Below are positions 30,483-39,229 of a stretch of 64,000 nt of DNA, piece after piece. Each line of letters opens with the position of its first letter. The first letter of the stretch is position 1. Under the pieces are notes generated by a model. That model made no database searches. It was not told the DNA's origin and saw nothing but the letters and a program-made list of their open reading frames with translations. The stretch is taken from NCBI RefSeq assembly GCF_000332495.1, contig NZ_AOGW02000015.1, forward strand, positions 2,501 through 66,500, written 5' to 3'. The DNA comes from Leptospira terpstrae serovar Hualin str. LT 11-33 = ATCC 700639. GTDB taxonomy: Bacteria; Spirochaetota; Leptospiria; Leptospirales; Leptospiraceae. A program made the position numbers and the translations under genes.

Positions 30483-31725
30483 AAAAACCTAAAACTAAAA
30501 TTGAAATCATCCAATGAATGTACATAAAATTAAGATCTACATACAATCCATAAGATAAAAAAGCAATAAATGAAACTAAGGAAACAAGAAGCACCTCATT
30601 TCTTTTTTCAATAACAAATAAAAACCACGGAATCCAATACCAGGGGTGAATTACTGGAGAAAATAAAAGAAACAAGGAATAAAGAATCAAAAAACGATTC
30701 GAGAGAGTTAAAGAAAAAAAGAGATCTAATCTTTTACTCAATACGAGAAGAATGATTAATGTTAAAAAAGATAGTATTCCCGATAAATATTCTCCGTCGA
30801 ATAAATATAAAATAAAATAAAATATAGGTTCTAAGATACCTGCAAAACGAAACGAATGAAAAAAAAGACCTATTCCCGCACTCCCTTGTGAAACATAATC
30901 AGAAAATACCGTGAGTTTCCAAATAACCAAGGACACTATCAAAATAGGAATCATTCGTTTCCACCCATCCCGATTCCATTGCATACCCAGTGTAAAAAGA
31001 AATGTATTGAGTTTTAGTTGCGTCAAAATAAAAAAAGAAACCAAACGAGAACCAACTGATCTTGCCAAAAACAAAAACAAAAATACAGTCACCAACAAAA
31101 TCTCAGGATGCATTTGAGAAACTCCTTCCACAAGGACGATGGGATTTCCGAAATACAACCAATAAGATGAATTTTTTATTTCAGGATATAATTTTCGAAT
31201 TAAAAACAAATTTAATCCATCGAAGATCAAAAGTAAAACTTGAACACCTACAAATTGATTCCCAAAAACTAAACCGAACAAAGTCCCTAAAGAAAAAAAA
31301 CACTGCATCAAAAAAGGATAAACGGAAAAGTAATTCGGACTATTCATCTTTGAAATTAAAAACTCTAACCCAAAGATTTTTGTATTAACAAGTCCCACTA
31401 ACTCCGCAGGAGTATCATGGTAAGGTGAGATTCCATTCAAAAATAACTTTGCATCGAATAAATATCGATAGATATCATCACTCCAAACGGCTGGAGATCC
31501 AACAACAACCATTCGCAAAAAAATACAATAAAGGAAAAAGAAATAAAATTTTTTACCAAACAACAAAACCAAATCCGATAAAAAATAAAAATACAAAGGT
31601 AAAACAAATGAAACAACAAGAATAATACTGAGGTCATTTCTATTGCCAAAATGAGTCGAAACCCACAATAACATTGGATAAATAAGAAAGAGTATAAATT
31701 TCAGGAATGAATTAAGGATGAACAC
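30442..31725 (-). CDS. GT-C fold membrane glycosyltransferase (mannosyltransferase-like)
   Basis: 427 residues with about ten hydrophobic segments. A GT-C acidic motif lies in the first periplasmic loop (WSDDIYRYLFDAKL, FLNGISPYH). A late HPWYWIPWFLF matches the NPWYFL element of the paralogue at 35292. Such enzymes transfer sugars from lipid-linked donors outside the inner membrane. It overlaps the GT2 gene upstream by 14 bases and the DUF2064 gene downstream by 41; all three look like a glycan-assembly set. Confidence 0.82.
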   Translation of the reverse strand: MFILNSFLKFILFLIYPMLLWVSTHFGNRNDLSIILVVSFVLPLYFYFLSDLVLLFGKKFYFFFLYCIFLRMVVVGSPAVWSDDIYRYLFDAKLFLNGISPYHDTPAELVGLVNTKIFGLEFLISKMNSPNYFSVYPFLMQCFFSLGTLFGLVFGNQFVGVQVLLLIFDGLNLFLIRKLYPEIKNSSYWLYFGNPIVLVEGVSQMHPEILLVTVFLFLFLARSVGSRLVSFFILTQLKLNTFLFTLGMQWNRDGWKRMIPILIVSLVIWKLTVFSDYVSQGSAGIGLFFHSFRFAGILEPIFYFILYLFDGEYLSGILSFLTLIILLVLSKRLDLFFSLTLSNRFLILYSLFLLFSPVIHPWYWIPWFLFVIEKRNEVLLVSLVSFIAFLSYGLYVDLNFMYIHWMISILVLGFYGKKQINYLRKTT

Positions 31726-32443
31726 GGAAAACTAACAACCGAAAGAAGGTATATAAAATTTTGATCCCAACACGAATCGACATAGAAATTGTCCCCGATA
31801 TTTTAGAAACTCCAGCAAAACGTTTCCGATAGTTAACTGAGATTTCCCGAATGTCAATTCCTAGTTGTAAAGCTTTTACGTGCATCTCAATGTTCCAGCC
31901 CCAAGTTGGATCCTCCATCTTCATTTGTAAAATAGAAGAATATTTGATAATTCGAAGAGGTCCCATGTCAGTAAATTTACGTCGAAAAAAAATGAGTATT
32001 AAAAAACAAGTGAGGGCATTTCCAAATATTTGAATTGGAGAAAGTGATCCTTTTTCTACTACTCCAATCGTCCTTGAACCAATCACTAAATCAGCACCAG
32101 TATCCTCAATCACCTGGATCAATTTTCGAATGTCAGAAGGATCATCAGAACCATCTGCATCACAAAACATTATGTATTTTGGATTTAACTTCGATTGTTT
32201 GATCCAGTTTAAAGCCACCAAACAAGCATTTCCGTAACCTATTTTAGGACAATCCAAGGATAAAAAACCCATCTGTTTGACTATGTTTGGCGTTTGATCT
32301 TTCGATGCATTGTTTACCACAATGAATTGAGACTTAGGTAATCCTGAACCAACAAGTATTCCAGTTAACGCACGTTTTATACCTTCTTCTTCATCTCGTG
32401 CAGGAATGATACAAAAAACATTATTCACCTTTTCTAAGAGCAT
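31712..32443 (-). CDS. glycosyltransferase family 2, polyprenyl-phosphate sugar synthase-like
   Basis: 243 residues. GT2 features: IIPARDEEEGIKRAL, VVNNASKDQTPNIV, and the metal-binding CDADGSDDP. The C-terminal RKRFAGVSKISGT is typical of the DPM1-like branch, which loads sugar on polyprenyl phosphate for GT-C enzymes. That fits its place next to the GT-C gene. The start overlaps the end of the cytochrome gene by 23 bases. Confidence 0.86.
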   Translation of the reverse strand: MLLEKVNNVFCIIPARDEEEGIKRALTGILVGSGLPKSQFIVVNNASKDQTPNIVKQMGFLSLDCPKIGYGNACLVALNWIKQSKLNPKYIMFCDADGSDDPSDIRKLIQVIEDTGADLVIGSRTIGVVEKGSLSPIQIFGNALTCFLILIFFRRKFTDMGPLRIIKYSSILQMKMEDPTWGWNIEMHVKALQLGIDIREISVNYRKRFAGVSKISGTISMSIRVGIKILYTFFRLLVFRVHP

Positions 32444-33743
32444 TCCTTTTAAATAAGTCTTCCAGAGGAGTGTCTTTTCTAGATTTTGTTTTTATCTGAT
32501 ACGAAGACTCTATCACTACTGAACTATGAGGATACAAATCTTTCATTTTTTCTACCTTTTCTTTGTAAGGTGAAGAGAGATAACCAGAAGATTGAATCAT
32601 ATAGTCAGAAGTAATATCTTTTAAACGAACATGGACTGCTTTGAATTGGTAAGATACAATCGGTAACTCGGAATATTTTTGTTCCACTTTCCAAACAAAA
32701 CTTTTTCCAGAAGGGATTCGTTGATCGCTCACTTTTTTTGCCACAGGGGACCAAGCCCATTCTTGTCCGATTTTAGTCTCTGTTTTGAAAATTTCTTTTC
32801 CTTTCTGATCTAAACCAACAAGAACCAATCGATAAAACCGTTCGGGGTCACCCGTTGTCACATGATGATCAGCTTTGGTATTAGTTAGCAGAACTTCAAT
32901 TCTATTGTTTTCTACTTTTAAATCAGTTAGCACGATCCCCGGCTGATAACCCAGTCGGATTTGGTCAGGATATAAATCAAAAGTTTTTGGAACACCTCCA
33001 CCAATAAATCCATGTTTATGCGATTTTCGTATTGGTTTGTGTAATGATGGTTTGACCAAAGATCGCAAAACTTCTTTTTGGTGACAGGAAGAACAAGATT
33101 GGTTTGAATTGGTTGCCCTTAATTCAGTTCCAGTTTGAAAGGAACAAACAAGTGATTCATTTAATGTATATGTTTCATTATGGCAATCGTTACAACGATT
33201 CAGTAATTGTTTGCGATCAATTTTGATTGGATGAGGAGGAGATGTTCCTCCTAAAGCTCCAATCACATAACTTTCATTAGTTTCTGAGTCCACACGGACA
33301 TGGCAAGTAGCACATGTGACTCCTTCAGTTTTCATTTCTGGATTAAAATTTGGATTAGGTATTTCGACTGGCCTAAAATAATCTCCATTTTTTAGACCCG
33401 TGATGATAGTTTCTCTTTGATTTTGAACAGGAATATGGCAGTTCAAACAAATCCACTTCGGGGAGCTTGGTTTAGCTAACTCGGATTGGAACTGTATATC
33501 TGAAAGTGCATTGGCATGAGTGGACCGCGTCCATTCTTCATAAATTTCTGTATGGCAACTTCCGCAGTTTTTTGCAGTGGGAGCACCTACACCTTTTAAG
33601 TTTGGGAGATTTTCAATTGGTTTTGCCCAAATTTTGCCAGGGAACACTTGTTCGATGGGAATTTCTCTCTGATTTTGGTAGAGATAAATAATAATTCCCA
33701 ATACTAGGAATAAAAAAAATGAAATGTAAATGTTTCGTTTCAA
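32421..33743 (-). CDS. membrane-anchored pentahaem cytochrome c
   Basis: 440 residues from a TTG at 33743, chosen because it overlaps the rhodanese stop (TTGA) and yields a normal signal anchor (MKRNIYISFFLFLVLGIIIY). A longer frame begins at 33788 but overlaps the rhodanese by 49 bases and spoils the signal. Five CxxCH haem sites: CGSCH, CLNCH, CATCH, CNDCH, CSSCH. The C-terminal ~200 residues form a haem-free beta domain. It resembles the cytochrome c554 group and its paralogue at 41667. The likely role is periplasmic electron transfer linked to the rhodanese. Confidence 0.86.
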   Translation of the reverse strand: MKRNIYISFFLFLVLGIIIYLYQNQREIPIEQVFPGKIWAKPIENLPNLKGVGAPTAKNCGSCHTEIYEEWTRSTHANALSDIQFQSELAKPSSPKWICLNCHIPVQNQRETIITGLKNGDYFRPVEIPNPNFNPEMKTEGVTCATCHVRVDSETNESYVIGALGGTSPPHPIKIDRKQLLNRCNDCHNETYTLNESLVCSFQTGTELRATNSNQSCSSCHQKEVLRSLVKPSLHKPIRKSHKHGFIGGGVPKTFDLYPDQIRLGYQPGIVLTDLKVENNRIEVLLTNTKADHHVTTGDPERFYRLVLVGLDQKGKEIFKTETKIGQEWAWSPVAKKVSDQRIPSGKSFVWKVEQKYSELPIVSYQFKAVHVRLKDITSDYMIQSSGYLSSPYKEKVEKMKDLYPHSSVVIESSYQIKTKSRKDTPLEDLFKRNALRKGE

Positions 33744-34660
33744 TTTCCAGTTTCCAACGGAAGTTTCGGATCGTGTGACCATTCCCACATAGAACCGGCA
33801 TAGTTATAAGCATTATATCCATAAGTCCGAAGAATTCCAACGACAAAAGCAGAACGAACTCCACCTGTACAATAAGCAACAATTGGTTTCTCTTTTTGGA
33901 TTCCTAATTGTTTCAAATATTGGTCCACCTCAGCTTTGGATTTAATATTTCCATTCCCATCAAATAAATTTTGGTAAAAAGCAGATTTTGCACCTGGAAT
34001 ATGACCTCCTCTAGTTTCGCCATAAGGTGTAGCTCCAGAAAATTCTCTGGGTTCCCTTGTATCAAGAATTTGGAATTGTTTTGATGGTAATCCCTTTAAG
34101 ATCTCTTCCTTTTGTATTGCAGATGATTGGTTCTTTTTATTTTCAGGAATACTAAAACTGGTCTCTTTGTTTTCTTTTATTTTTGGATTCTTTTGGATCT
34201 CTTTTTCAAAAGCAGCATACCCTCCATCCAACCAATAAGACTGCAGAAATCCTGCTTCTCGTAAACTCCAGACAAGTCTACCTTCTTCCCCCCAACCTGA
34301 AACACCATCGCCTAACACCAGTATGGTTTCGTTTTGTTTGATTCCTAACTCATTCAATTTTTTACGAACTAGTTTCAAATCCAATAGCTCTCCTTTATGA
34401 GGAGCATCGGTTCGAGAGAGATCTTCCCAGGAGAGAACCTTAGAATTGGCTACCTTGTTTTTCCAACGTTCTGTGGCAGAACGTGTGTCAAGAATCGAAT
34501 ACTTAGAAAAGGAATGAGCTGCATTAGCAGACAAAAACCAAGGAGTCTCTTTGATTGCTGCGGGGACTGCTTTCGTTGGGCCAGCACTCAATTGGAGCCA
34601 AAAAGCCCAAAGTATAGAGAGAGAAAATAGAGAAATGCCATACCCACGCAGTATTTTCAT
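33740..34660 (-). CDS. exported two-domain rhodanese (sulfurtransferase)
   Basis: 306 residues with an N-terminal signal or anchor (ISLFSLSILWAFWLQLSAG). The first rhodanese domain (about 50-150) has LVLGDGVSG where an active site Cys would sit and is presumed inactive. The second domain (about 190-300) has an active loop with Cys264 (AYCTGGVR), RGGHIPGA, and the C-terminal YAGSMWEW. It moves sulfane sulfur in the periplasm. It is the first gene of a five-gene operon with a pentahaem cytochrome. Confidence 0.9.
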   Translation of the reverse strand: MKILRGYGISLFSLSILWAFWLQLSAGPTKAVPAAIKETPWFLSANAAHSFSKYSILDTRSATERWKNKVANSKVLSWEDLSRTDAPHKGELLDLKLVRKKLNELGIKQNETILVLGDGVSGWGEEGRLVWSLREAGFLQSYWLDGGYAAFEKEIQKNPKIKENKETSFSIPENKKNQSSAIQKEEILKGLPSKQFQILDTREPREFSGATPYGETRGGHIPGAKSAFYQNLFDGNGNIKSKAEVDQYLKQLGIQKEKPIVAYCTGGVRSAFVVGILRTYGYNAYNYAGSMWEWSHDPKLPLETGN

Positions 34661-34751
34661 GATAAAACCCTCCCGATTCCTAAATTCTTTCTCTTTTAAG
34701 ACGAAATTCCGTCAATAAAATAAACAATTCATCCAAGAAAACGAATTTTTC

Positions 34752-34779
34752 TTGCCTGGAATGACCCTCTTCGTATTTT
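34752..34779 (+). promoter_or_regulatory. candidate promoter of the DUF4395 gene
   Basis: TTGCCT (34752-34757) and TATTTT (34774-34779) with a 16-base spacer match four of six consensus bases each. The start codon follows 21 bases later with GGAGGG between. Confidence 0.3.
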
Positions 34780-34800
34780 TGGAAGCAAATGGAGGGCAAT

Positions 34801-35277
34801 ATGAAGATTGGTTATTATCCGGATGTGGTCAATGAAAATGTCACAAGGATTGTCGCTTCCACTGTCGTATTCCTCGGCGTCATTGCCATCTTATTTCCAA
34901 ATCCTTATTTACTCGGCTTCCTTCTTTTTGGATTCACAGCAAGGTTAAGTTACGGGCCCAAGTTCGAACCATTTGCTTTTTTTACTTCCCGTTACTTAGT
35001 TCCATGGCTTGGGATTTCTTTTGTAGGAACTGCAGGTCCACCAAAACGATTTGCTCAGCTCATTGGATTTCTTTTTAGTCTTAGTGCGATTGTATTCTAT
35101 AGTCTCGGGTTTTCGTTAGCTTACCAAATCACCCTTGCCACTTTAGTTTTCTTTGCCTCTTTAGAATCGTTTTTAGGTTGGTGTGCTGGGTGTTTTGCTT
35201 TTGGTTTACTTATGAAACTCGGAGTTATCCCTGAAGAAATTTGTGAACGATGCAATAACCTAAACTTCAATAAATAA
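34801..35277 (+). CDS. DUF4395 family membrane protein
   Basis: 158 residues from the ATG at 34801, which has GGAGGG 6-11 bases upstream; the frame could begin 12 bases earlier but without a site. It has about four membrane segments. Family features: YYPDVVNENVTRIVA at the N-terminus, FTARLSYGPKFEPFAF, and a CAGCFAFG pair of Cys in a late membrane segment, plus CERC near the C-terminus. DUF4395 genes are often found next to rhodanese or thioredoxin genes, and here it is divergent from one. It may pass reducing equivalents or sulfur across the membrane; inference. Confidence 0.85.
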   Translation: MKIGYYPDVVNENVTRIVASTVVFLGVIAILFPNPYLLGFLLFGFTARLSYGPKFEPFAFFTSRYLVPWLGISFVGTAGPPKRFAQLIGFLFSLSAIVFYSLGFSLAYQITLATLVFFASLESFLGWCAGCFAFGLLMKLGVIPEEICERCNNLNFNK

Positions 35278-35291
35278 TTTGTTGTAAGACA

Positions 35292-36608
35292 TTGCAACAG
35301 TGGATTTTATTTTCTGTTTTCTTTTTGGTTACCTTTCTTTTTTTGGGGATGGTAACCCTCTCCGAAAATTTTTTTAAAAAATACAAAAACCAAATTCTTA
35401 TCGTAGGATTTGGTATCCGTATCCTGTGTATTTTTTTCCCACCTCTTTGGGAAGATGATTGGTCGAGATACTTATGGGAAGGAAATTTAATTCGGAACGG
35501 GGAATCACCTTATCAAATTTCTCCTTTGGAGTATTTTCAACGATCCAATTTGAGTGATAGAGAAACGGAAGTTTTATCCCAAATCAATCATCCCGATTGG
35601 ACAACTATTTATAGCCCCTTCGTTTTATTCTTTTTTGCCTTATTTTCTGCAGGTTTTTCGGGAATTTTTTTAAAACTAACTTATTTAATCTTTGAAACTT
35701 CGAGTTTTCTCTTTTTTTCAAAAGGAAGGTTTCGTAAAACTCATCTATTGTATTGGTTGTTTCCAATTCTTATAAAAGAAATTTATATCAATTTCCACTT
35801 TGAGATATTGGTTTTATCACTAACCTGGATCTACTTAAGTTTCCTCAAAAACAAAAAAATCATCATTTCTAGTTTTATATTAGGGCTAATCGTACATATT
35901 AAAATTTTTTCTATTCTATTTTCACTCTATTCCATTCAGAGCATGAAATATAAACAATGGAGACGTAATTGGATTCAATGGACTCAATCCATTGTTTCTT
36001 TTTTTATAGGGTTTTTTATTTATTATCTTATTTATTATCTCTTTTTTCCAAGTACTAATGATTTTGGAATTACCAATTTATTCAAGTTTGGTGCCCATTT
36101 CAAATTTAACCAATTTTATGAACCTTTCTGGCGAATATTGGGAACTATCGATCTAAAAACTTTGCCTTTTTTGCTACATTTCATTACAATCATATTCTAT
36201 GTATTTATTTCTTTAGAAAAAAAGAATCGGCTACGTAAGTTTCAATCGATCTCAAGAAGGTATGATTTTTACTTTTTGTTAAGTTACTTATTACTTTCTT
36301 TACTACCAGTTTATAACCCTTGGTACTTTTTGATCCTACTTCCCTTTTTAGTTACCTCAAAATCGAATCATATTTCTCCATGGATTTTGATCTCTATCCC
36401 CCAGTTGTCCTACCTAACTGGGGCAAGGTTGGGTATAGAGTTTAGTTATTTCTATGAAATTCCAGACTCCATCCTCCTCCTAGAAGCTTTCCTTTCTCTA
36501 TTCTGCCTCCTATGGCATTTCAAGCAAATATTCATTTTACTTTACAAAATATCCAATATATCAAACATAGCCCCTAAGGGAAGTATTGGGTATGGAAACA
36601 GAAATTGA
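35292..36608 (+). CDS. GT-C fold membrane glycosyltransferase, paralogue of the 30442 gene
   Basis: 438 residues with many hydrophobic segments, TTG start at 35292, 14 bases after the DUF4395 gene. The ribosome site is weak, so the start is uncertain. The acidic loop motif WEDDWSRYLWEGNL and RNGESPY closely parallel WSDDIYRYLFDAKL and LNGISPY of the minus-strand paralogue, and NPWYFLILLPF parallels HPWYWIPWFLF. The donor is probably a polyprenyl-linked sugar. The 3' end overlaps the start of the regulator gene. Confidence 0.78.
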   Translation: MQQWILFSVFFLVTFLFLGMVTLSENFFKKYKNQILIVGFGIRILCIFFPPLWEDDWSRYLWEGNLIRNGESPYQISPLEYFQRSNLSDRETEVLSQINHPDWTTIYSPFVLFFFALFSAGFSGIFLKLTYLIFETSSFLFFSKGRFRKTHLLYWLFPILIKEIYINFHFEILVLSLTWIYLSFLKNKKIIISSFILGLIVHIKIFSILFSLYSIQSMKYKQWRRNWIQWTQSIVSFFIGFFIYYLIYYLFFPSTNDFGITNLFKFGAHFKFNQFYEPFWRILGTIDLKTLPFLLHFITIIFYVFISLEKKNRLRKFQSISRRYDFYFLLSYLLLSLLPVYNPWYFLILLPFLVTSKSNHISPWILISIPQLSYLTGARLGIEFSYFYEIPDSILLLEAFLSLFCLLWHFKQIFILLYKISNISNIAPKGSIGYGNRN

Positions 36609-37203
36609 AAGCTTTTCGGCCGCAACAGAGAATGAAAGAAATGTAGATGAAGTCCTGACGGTTGTTCTTGGAGAAACCTTAAAAAGGCGAAGGCTGGAAT
36701 TAGGTTTATCAATGGAAAAACTATCTCAACTTTCGACTGTTAGTCGAGGAATGTTGGGCCTCATTGAGTCTGGGAAAACAACTCCGAGTATCGGAATTTT
36801 ATGGAAACTATCTAAATCTCTTCGTATTCCTATCGGAGAAATGATACCGGATCTATTTGCTCAATCTCCCCGTTTCATCGGTGCAAATGAAGGGAAACGC
36901 TGGATTTCTGCGAAAAATATAGCAGAATCTCGCGTTTTTTACCAAGAAGAAAGAGACCGTCTGAGTATTGTTGAGTGGAAACTTACAATAGGCAAAGTAA
37001 CACAATTCAGTCATCTACCAACTGCTTTTGATATCAAAATCTACCAAGTGTCAGGACGATCACGGATCAAACTAAAAACTAAAGAATTAGTTTTAGAACC
37101 TTCCGACAGCGCTTTCTTTCCTATTGCAGAATTAGAATCCATTGAAAATGATTTTGCAGAAGAGTCCAAATTTCTTTGGATAGCCTCCAAAAAGGCACGT
37201 TAA
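36592..37203 (+). CDS. XRE-type helix-turn-helix regulator with C-terminal cupin
   Basis: 203 residues from the ATG at 36592 (AAGGGAAG upstream); a TTG 6 bases earlier is possible. An XRE HTH lies at about 25-80 (LGETLKRRRLELGLSMEKLSQL, then SRGMLGLIESGKTTPSIG). The C-terminal ~80 residues form a small cupin (IKIYQVSGRSRIKL, LEPSDSAFFP). This HTH-cupin layout is common among regulators of amino acid or sulfur metabolism. It sits just before the rhodanese-lipoprotein block and is the best candidate for its regulator. Confidence 0.9.
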   Translation: METEIESFSAATENERNVDEVLTVVLGETLKRRRLELGLSMEKLSQLSTVSRGMLGLIESGKTTPSIGILWKLSKSLRIPIGEMIPDLFAQSPRFIGANEGKRWISAKNIAESRVFYQEERDRLSIVEWKLTIGKVTQFSHLPTAFDIKIYQVSGRSRIKLKTKELVLEPSDSAFFPIAELESIENDFAEESKFLWIASKKAR

Positions 37204-37290
37204 AAAGGAAAAATCGAACCCGGAGAGATACGATCTAAGAAAGATAAACCCGACAAAAGAATGTACATCACGAGAATATATTGTGCGTTA

Positions 37291-37327
37291 TATAGGATTT
37301 TATGTTCAATATATAAGATTTACTGTT
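37291..37327. promoter_or_regulatory. two direct repeats 21 bp apart, candidate regulator operator
   Basis: TATAGGATTTTATGTT (37291-37306) and TATAAGATTTACTGTT (37312-37327) are identical at 13 of 16 positions and start 21 bp apart, two helical turns, on the same face of DNA. They lie between the XRE-cupin gene and the rhodanese-lipoprotein gene. Such spacing fits binding of two regulator dimers. Confidence 0.4.
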
Positions 37328-37362
37328 TTTGATTTTCTCCCCCATTTAAAGACTGACCTTAA

Positions 37363-37406
37363 CCTGTTTCTCTCTTCTGGTGCAACCCCTACAGAAGAGA
37401 AACAGG
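37363..37406 (+). promoter_or_regulatory. long hairpin in the leader of the first rhodanese-fold lipoprotein gene
   Basis: CCTGTTTCTCTCTTCT (37363-37378) pairs with AGAAGAGAAACAGG (37393-37406) with a two-base bulge and a 14-base loop. The stem ends 22 bases before the ATG at 37429, and TAAGGA lies between. No U-tract follows, so it is not a terminator; it may control translation or mRNA stability. Confidence 0.5.
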
Positions 37407-37428
37407 AATAAAATCTAAGGATTAACAA

Positions 37429-38784
37429 ATGAAAACCAATCTACTTTACAAGCTGATTGCTCTTATTACCGCGGGGTTCATCGGAGCCTGCGGTGGAGCC
37501 AACAAAAACAACGATACAGAGAGTTTACTCTTAGCAGCTCTTGCCCTCTCCTCCGGAATTAAGGTCAATACTGCTGCGGAATTAGCTAAAGAATCGAATG
37601 ATGATTACAATCTAAACGAATATGGTTTAATCACTCCTTCCACTTTGGGTAAGTGGGTGAACAATTGGGCAGGAACTAAACCTGCAGGCATTAATGGTAA
37701 ACTTGTCATCTTACAAAACGGTGCCAGTGCTACTGTTGGAAAAGAATACATTGGTGGTAATGGTAGCGATGTTGTTGTGTATTCCTTTACTTTTGCTGAT
37801 GGAGCAAGTGCACTTGATGGAGGAGATGGATTCAGCCAAAAGCGAAATAGTGGTTTAAGTGATACTATTTCAATCATTGCAAATGGAACAAAAATTGATT
37901 CTATTCTTAACCGATATGGAATTGATCCCGTAAATGACTTGGTTGTGTTTGTATCTTCAGCTAATGCCAATAGCCATGTGCAAGCGACCTTACGAGGATT
38001 TTATTCATTCCGCTATTGGGGATTTGATGCAAAAAATCTTGCCTTCTTAAATGGAACGCTCCCTAGACTTGCTGTGACTGATGGAAACTTTGTTCCATTC
38101 AGCTCTACAACAAACACTCCTCCAAGTTACACAAACCGTTACACGATCAAATCCCTTAGAGTAGATAATACAATCTTAATGTTACCATTAGAAGATGTAA
38201 TTTCAGCAGTTAAAGCACCAAACAATGTGACTATTGCCGGACTTACTTCTAGTGTTTTTATTTCTGACGCAAGGTCTTCTTCGGGATCAAGTAACGAATA
38301 CAATGGTGTCATCAAAAGTACTGCAACCGAAGTGGCAGGTAAATATGTTGGTTTTGAAGGAAGAATCAAAGGTGCAAAGGAAGTTAGATGGACCGACTTA
38401 CTTGATACTGAATTCAGATTCAAATCCAAAGCAGACCTAAAAGCATATTATGCTGGAAAAGGTTACCAAGAAGGTCAAACTGCAATCCAACTATGCAGAA
38501 CCAATAACAGATCACAGGTGACTGGATTTTCATACATTGCAATCCTTGGATACCCTTCTACTTATTATGATGGAAGTTGGATTGAATGGGGTAGCTTAAC
38601 CGGTGGCGGACCAGCAGCAAAATTGCCAGCAGATTCTCCATTCCGCACAGATTTACCGGAATTATCAGAAGTAATCACATATAACATCGCAAGTGATGTT
38701 GATGTTACTTTGCCTACAAATCTAAACACCTTCGCTACAACTTCAAGAAAGATTGTGGAAGAAGACAAAGCTTACAAACGCTAA
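37429..38784 (+). CDS. rhodanese-fold lipoprotein (tandem rhodanese domains), active-site Cys present
   Basis: 451 residues. Lipoprotein signal ends FIGACGG (Cys21). A short conserved opening (IKVNTAAELAKES, NEYGLITP) is shared with two paralogues in the window. A degenerate first rhodanese domain follows (GIDPVNDLVVF, FRYWGFDAKNLAFLNG). The second has DAR, GFEGRIKGAKEV (the HIPGA equivalent), Cys356 in a CRTNNR loop and YYDGSWIEWG, the rhodanese signature. It could be a surface or periplasmic sulfurtransferase. It leads a five-gene same-strand block ending in a pentahaem lipoprotein. Confidence 0.85.
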   Translation: MKTNLLYKLIALITAGFIGACGGANKNNDTESLLLAALALSSGIKVNTAAELAKESNDDYNLNEYGLITPSTLGKWVNNWAGTKPAGINGKLVILQNGASATVGKEYIGGNGSDVVVYSFTFADGASALDGGDGFSQKRNSGLSDTISIIANGTKIDSILNRYGIDPVNDLVVFVSSANANSHVQATLRGFYSFRYWGFDAKNLAFLNGTLPRLAVTDGNFVPFSSTTNTPPSYTNRYTIKSLRVDNTILMLPLEDVISAVKAPNNVTIAGLTSSVFISDARSSSGSSNEYNGVIKSTATEVAGKYVGFEGRIKGAKEVRWTDLLDTEFRFKSKADLKAYYAGKGYQEGQTAIQLCRTNNRSQVTGFSYIAILGYPSTYYDGSWIEWGSLTGGGPAAKLPADSPFRTDLPELSEVITYNIASDVDVTLPTNLNTFATTSRKIVEEDKAYKR

Positions 38785-38802
38785 AAAAATTGAAAACGAA
38801 TC

Positions 38803-38832
38803 AAGAGAGGGATGTTCCGACATTCCTCTCTT
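38803..38832 (+). terminator. strong hairpin between lipoprotein and small exported gene
   Basis: AAGAGAGGGATGT (38803-38815) pairs with ACATTCCTCTCTT (38820-38832), 13 pairs with one G-T, around a TCCG tetraloop. AAAATAAAA follows rather than a U-tract, so it is more likely a processing or stabilising hairpin or weak terminator that sets different expression of the genes on each side. Confidence 0.45.
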
Positions 38833-38866
38833 AAAATAAAAATATCGAATGAACAGGGAAAGTTAT

Positions 38867-39226
38867 ATGAAGAACTTAATCAATTTTTTAATCACAGGCC
38901 TACTTTTCTTCACAGGATTACAGGCATCGGGCGGAATTGGCGGTGGTGGAATTGCCAACATTCCTCAAGGCCAAGATAGAGAAAAATACCACTTAGGAAA
39001 AGCAGTCTACAATCAAGACTTAAGCTTAGAAAAACAAACAAGTGTAAAGTTAGTCGAACAAGAAGAACGATTAGAGTATTTACAAGGGAGTTTGCCAAAT
39101 ACGGAAAAACGAAGAGTCAATCTTCCCGATTTTGCAGGAAAACTCACAGAAGAACAACTGCAAGCACTCGAGTATTTTGTTCAAGTTAGATTCAATGTAA
39201 AACTTCCAGAAAAAAAGAAGGAATAA
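38867..39226 (+). CDS. small exported protein of unknown function
   Basis: 119 residues from the ATG at 38867, which has CAGGGAAAG upstream and yields a clean signal peptide (MKNLINFLITGLLFFTGLQA). A Gly-rich start (SGGIGGGGIANIPQG) is followed by YHLGKAVYNQ and a C-terminal LTEEQLQALEYFVQVRF. That ending and the 'GKAVYN' reading recall single-haem cytochrome c, but no CxxCH is present. It is placed between the lipoprotein and the barrel with short gaps and is probably part of the same system. Function unknown. Confidence 0.72.
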   Translation: MKNLINFLITGLLFFTGLQASGGIGGGGIANIPQGQDREKYHLGKAVYNQDLSLEKQTSVKLVEQEERLEYLQGSLPNTEKRRVNLPDFAGKLTEEQLQALEYFVQVRFNVKLPEKKKE

Positions 39227-39229
39227 ACT

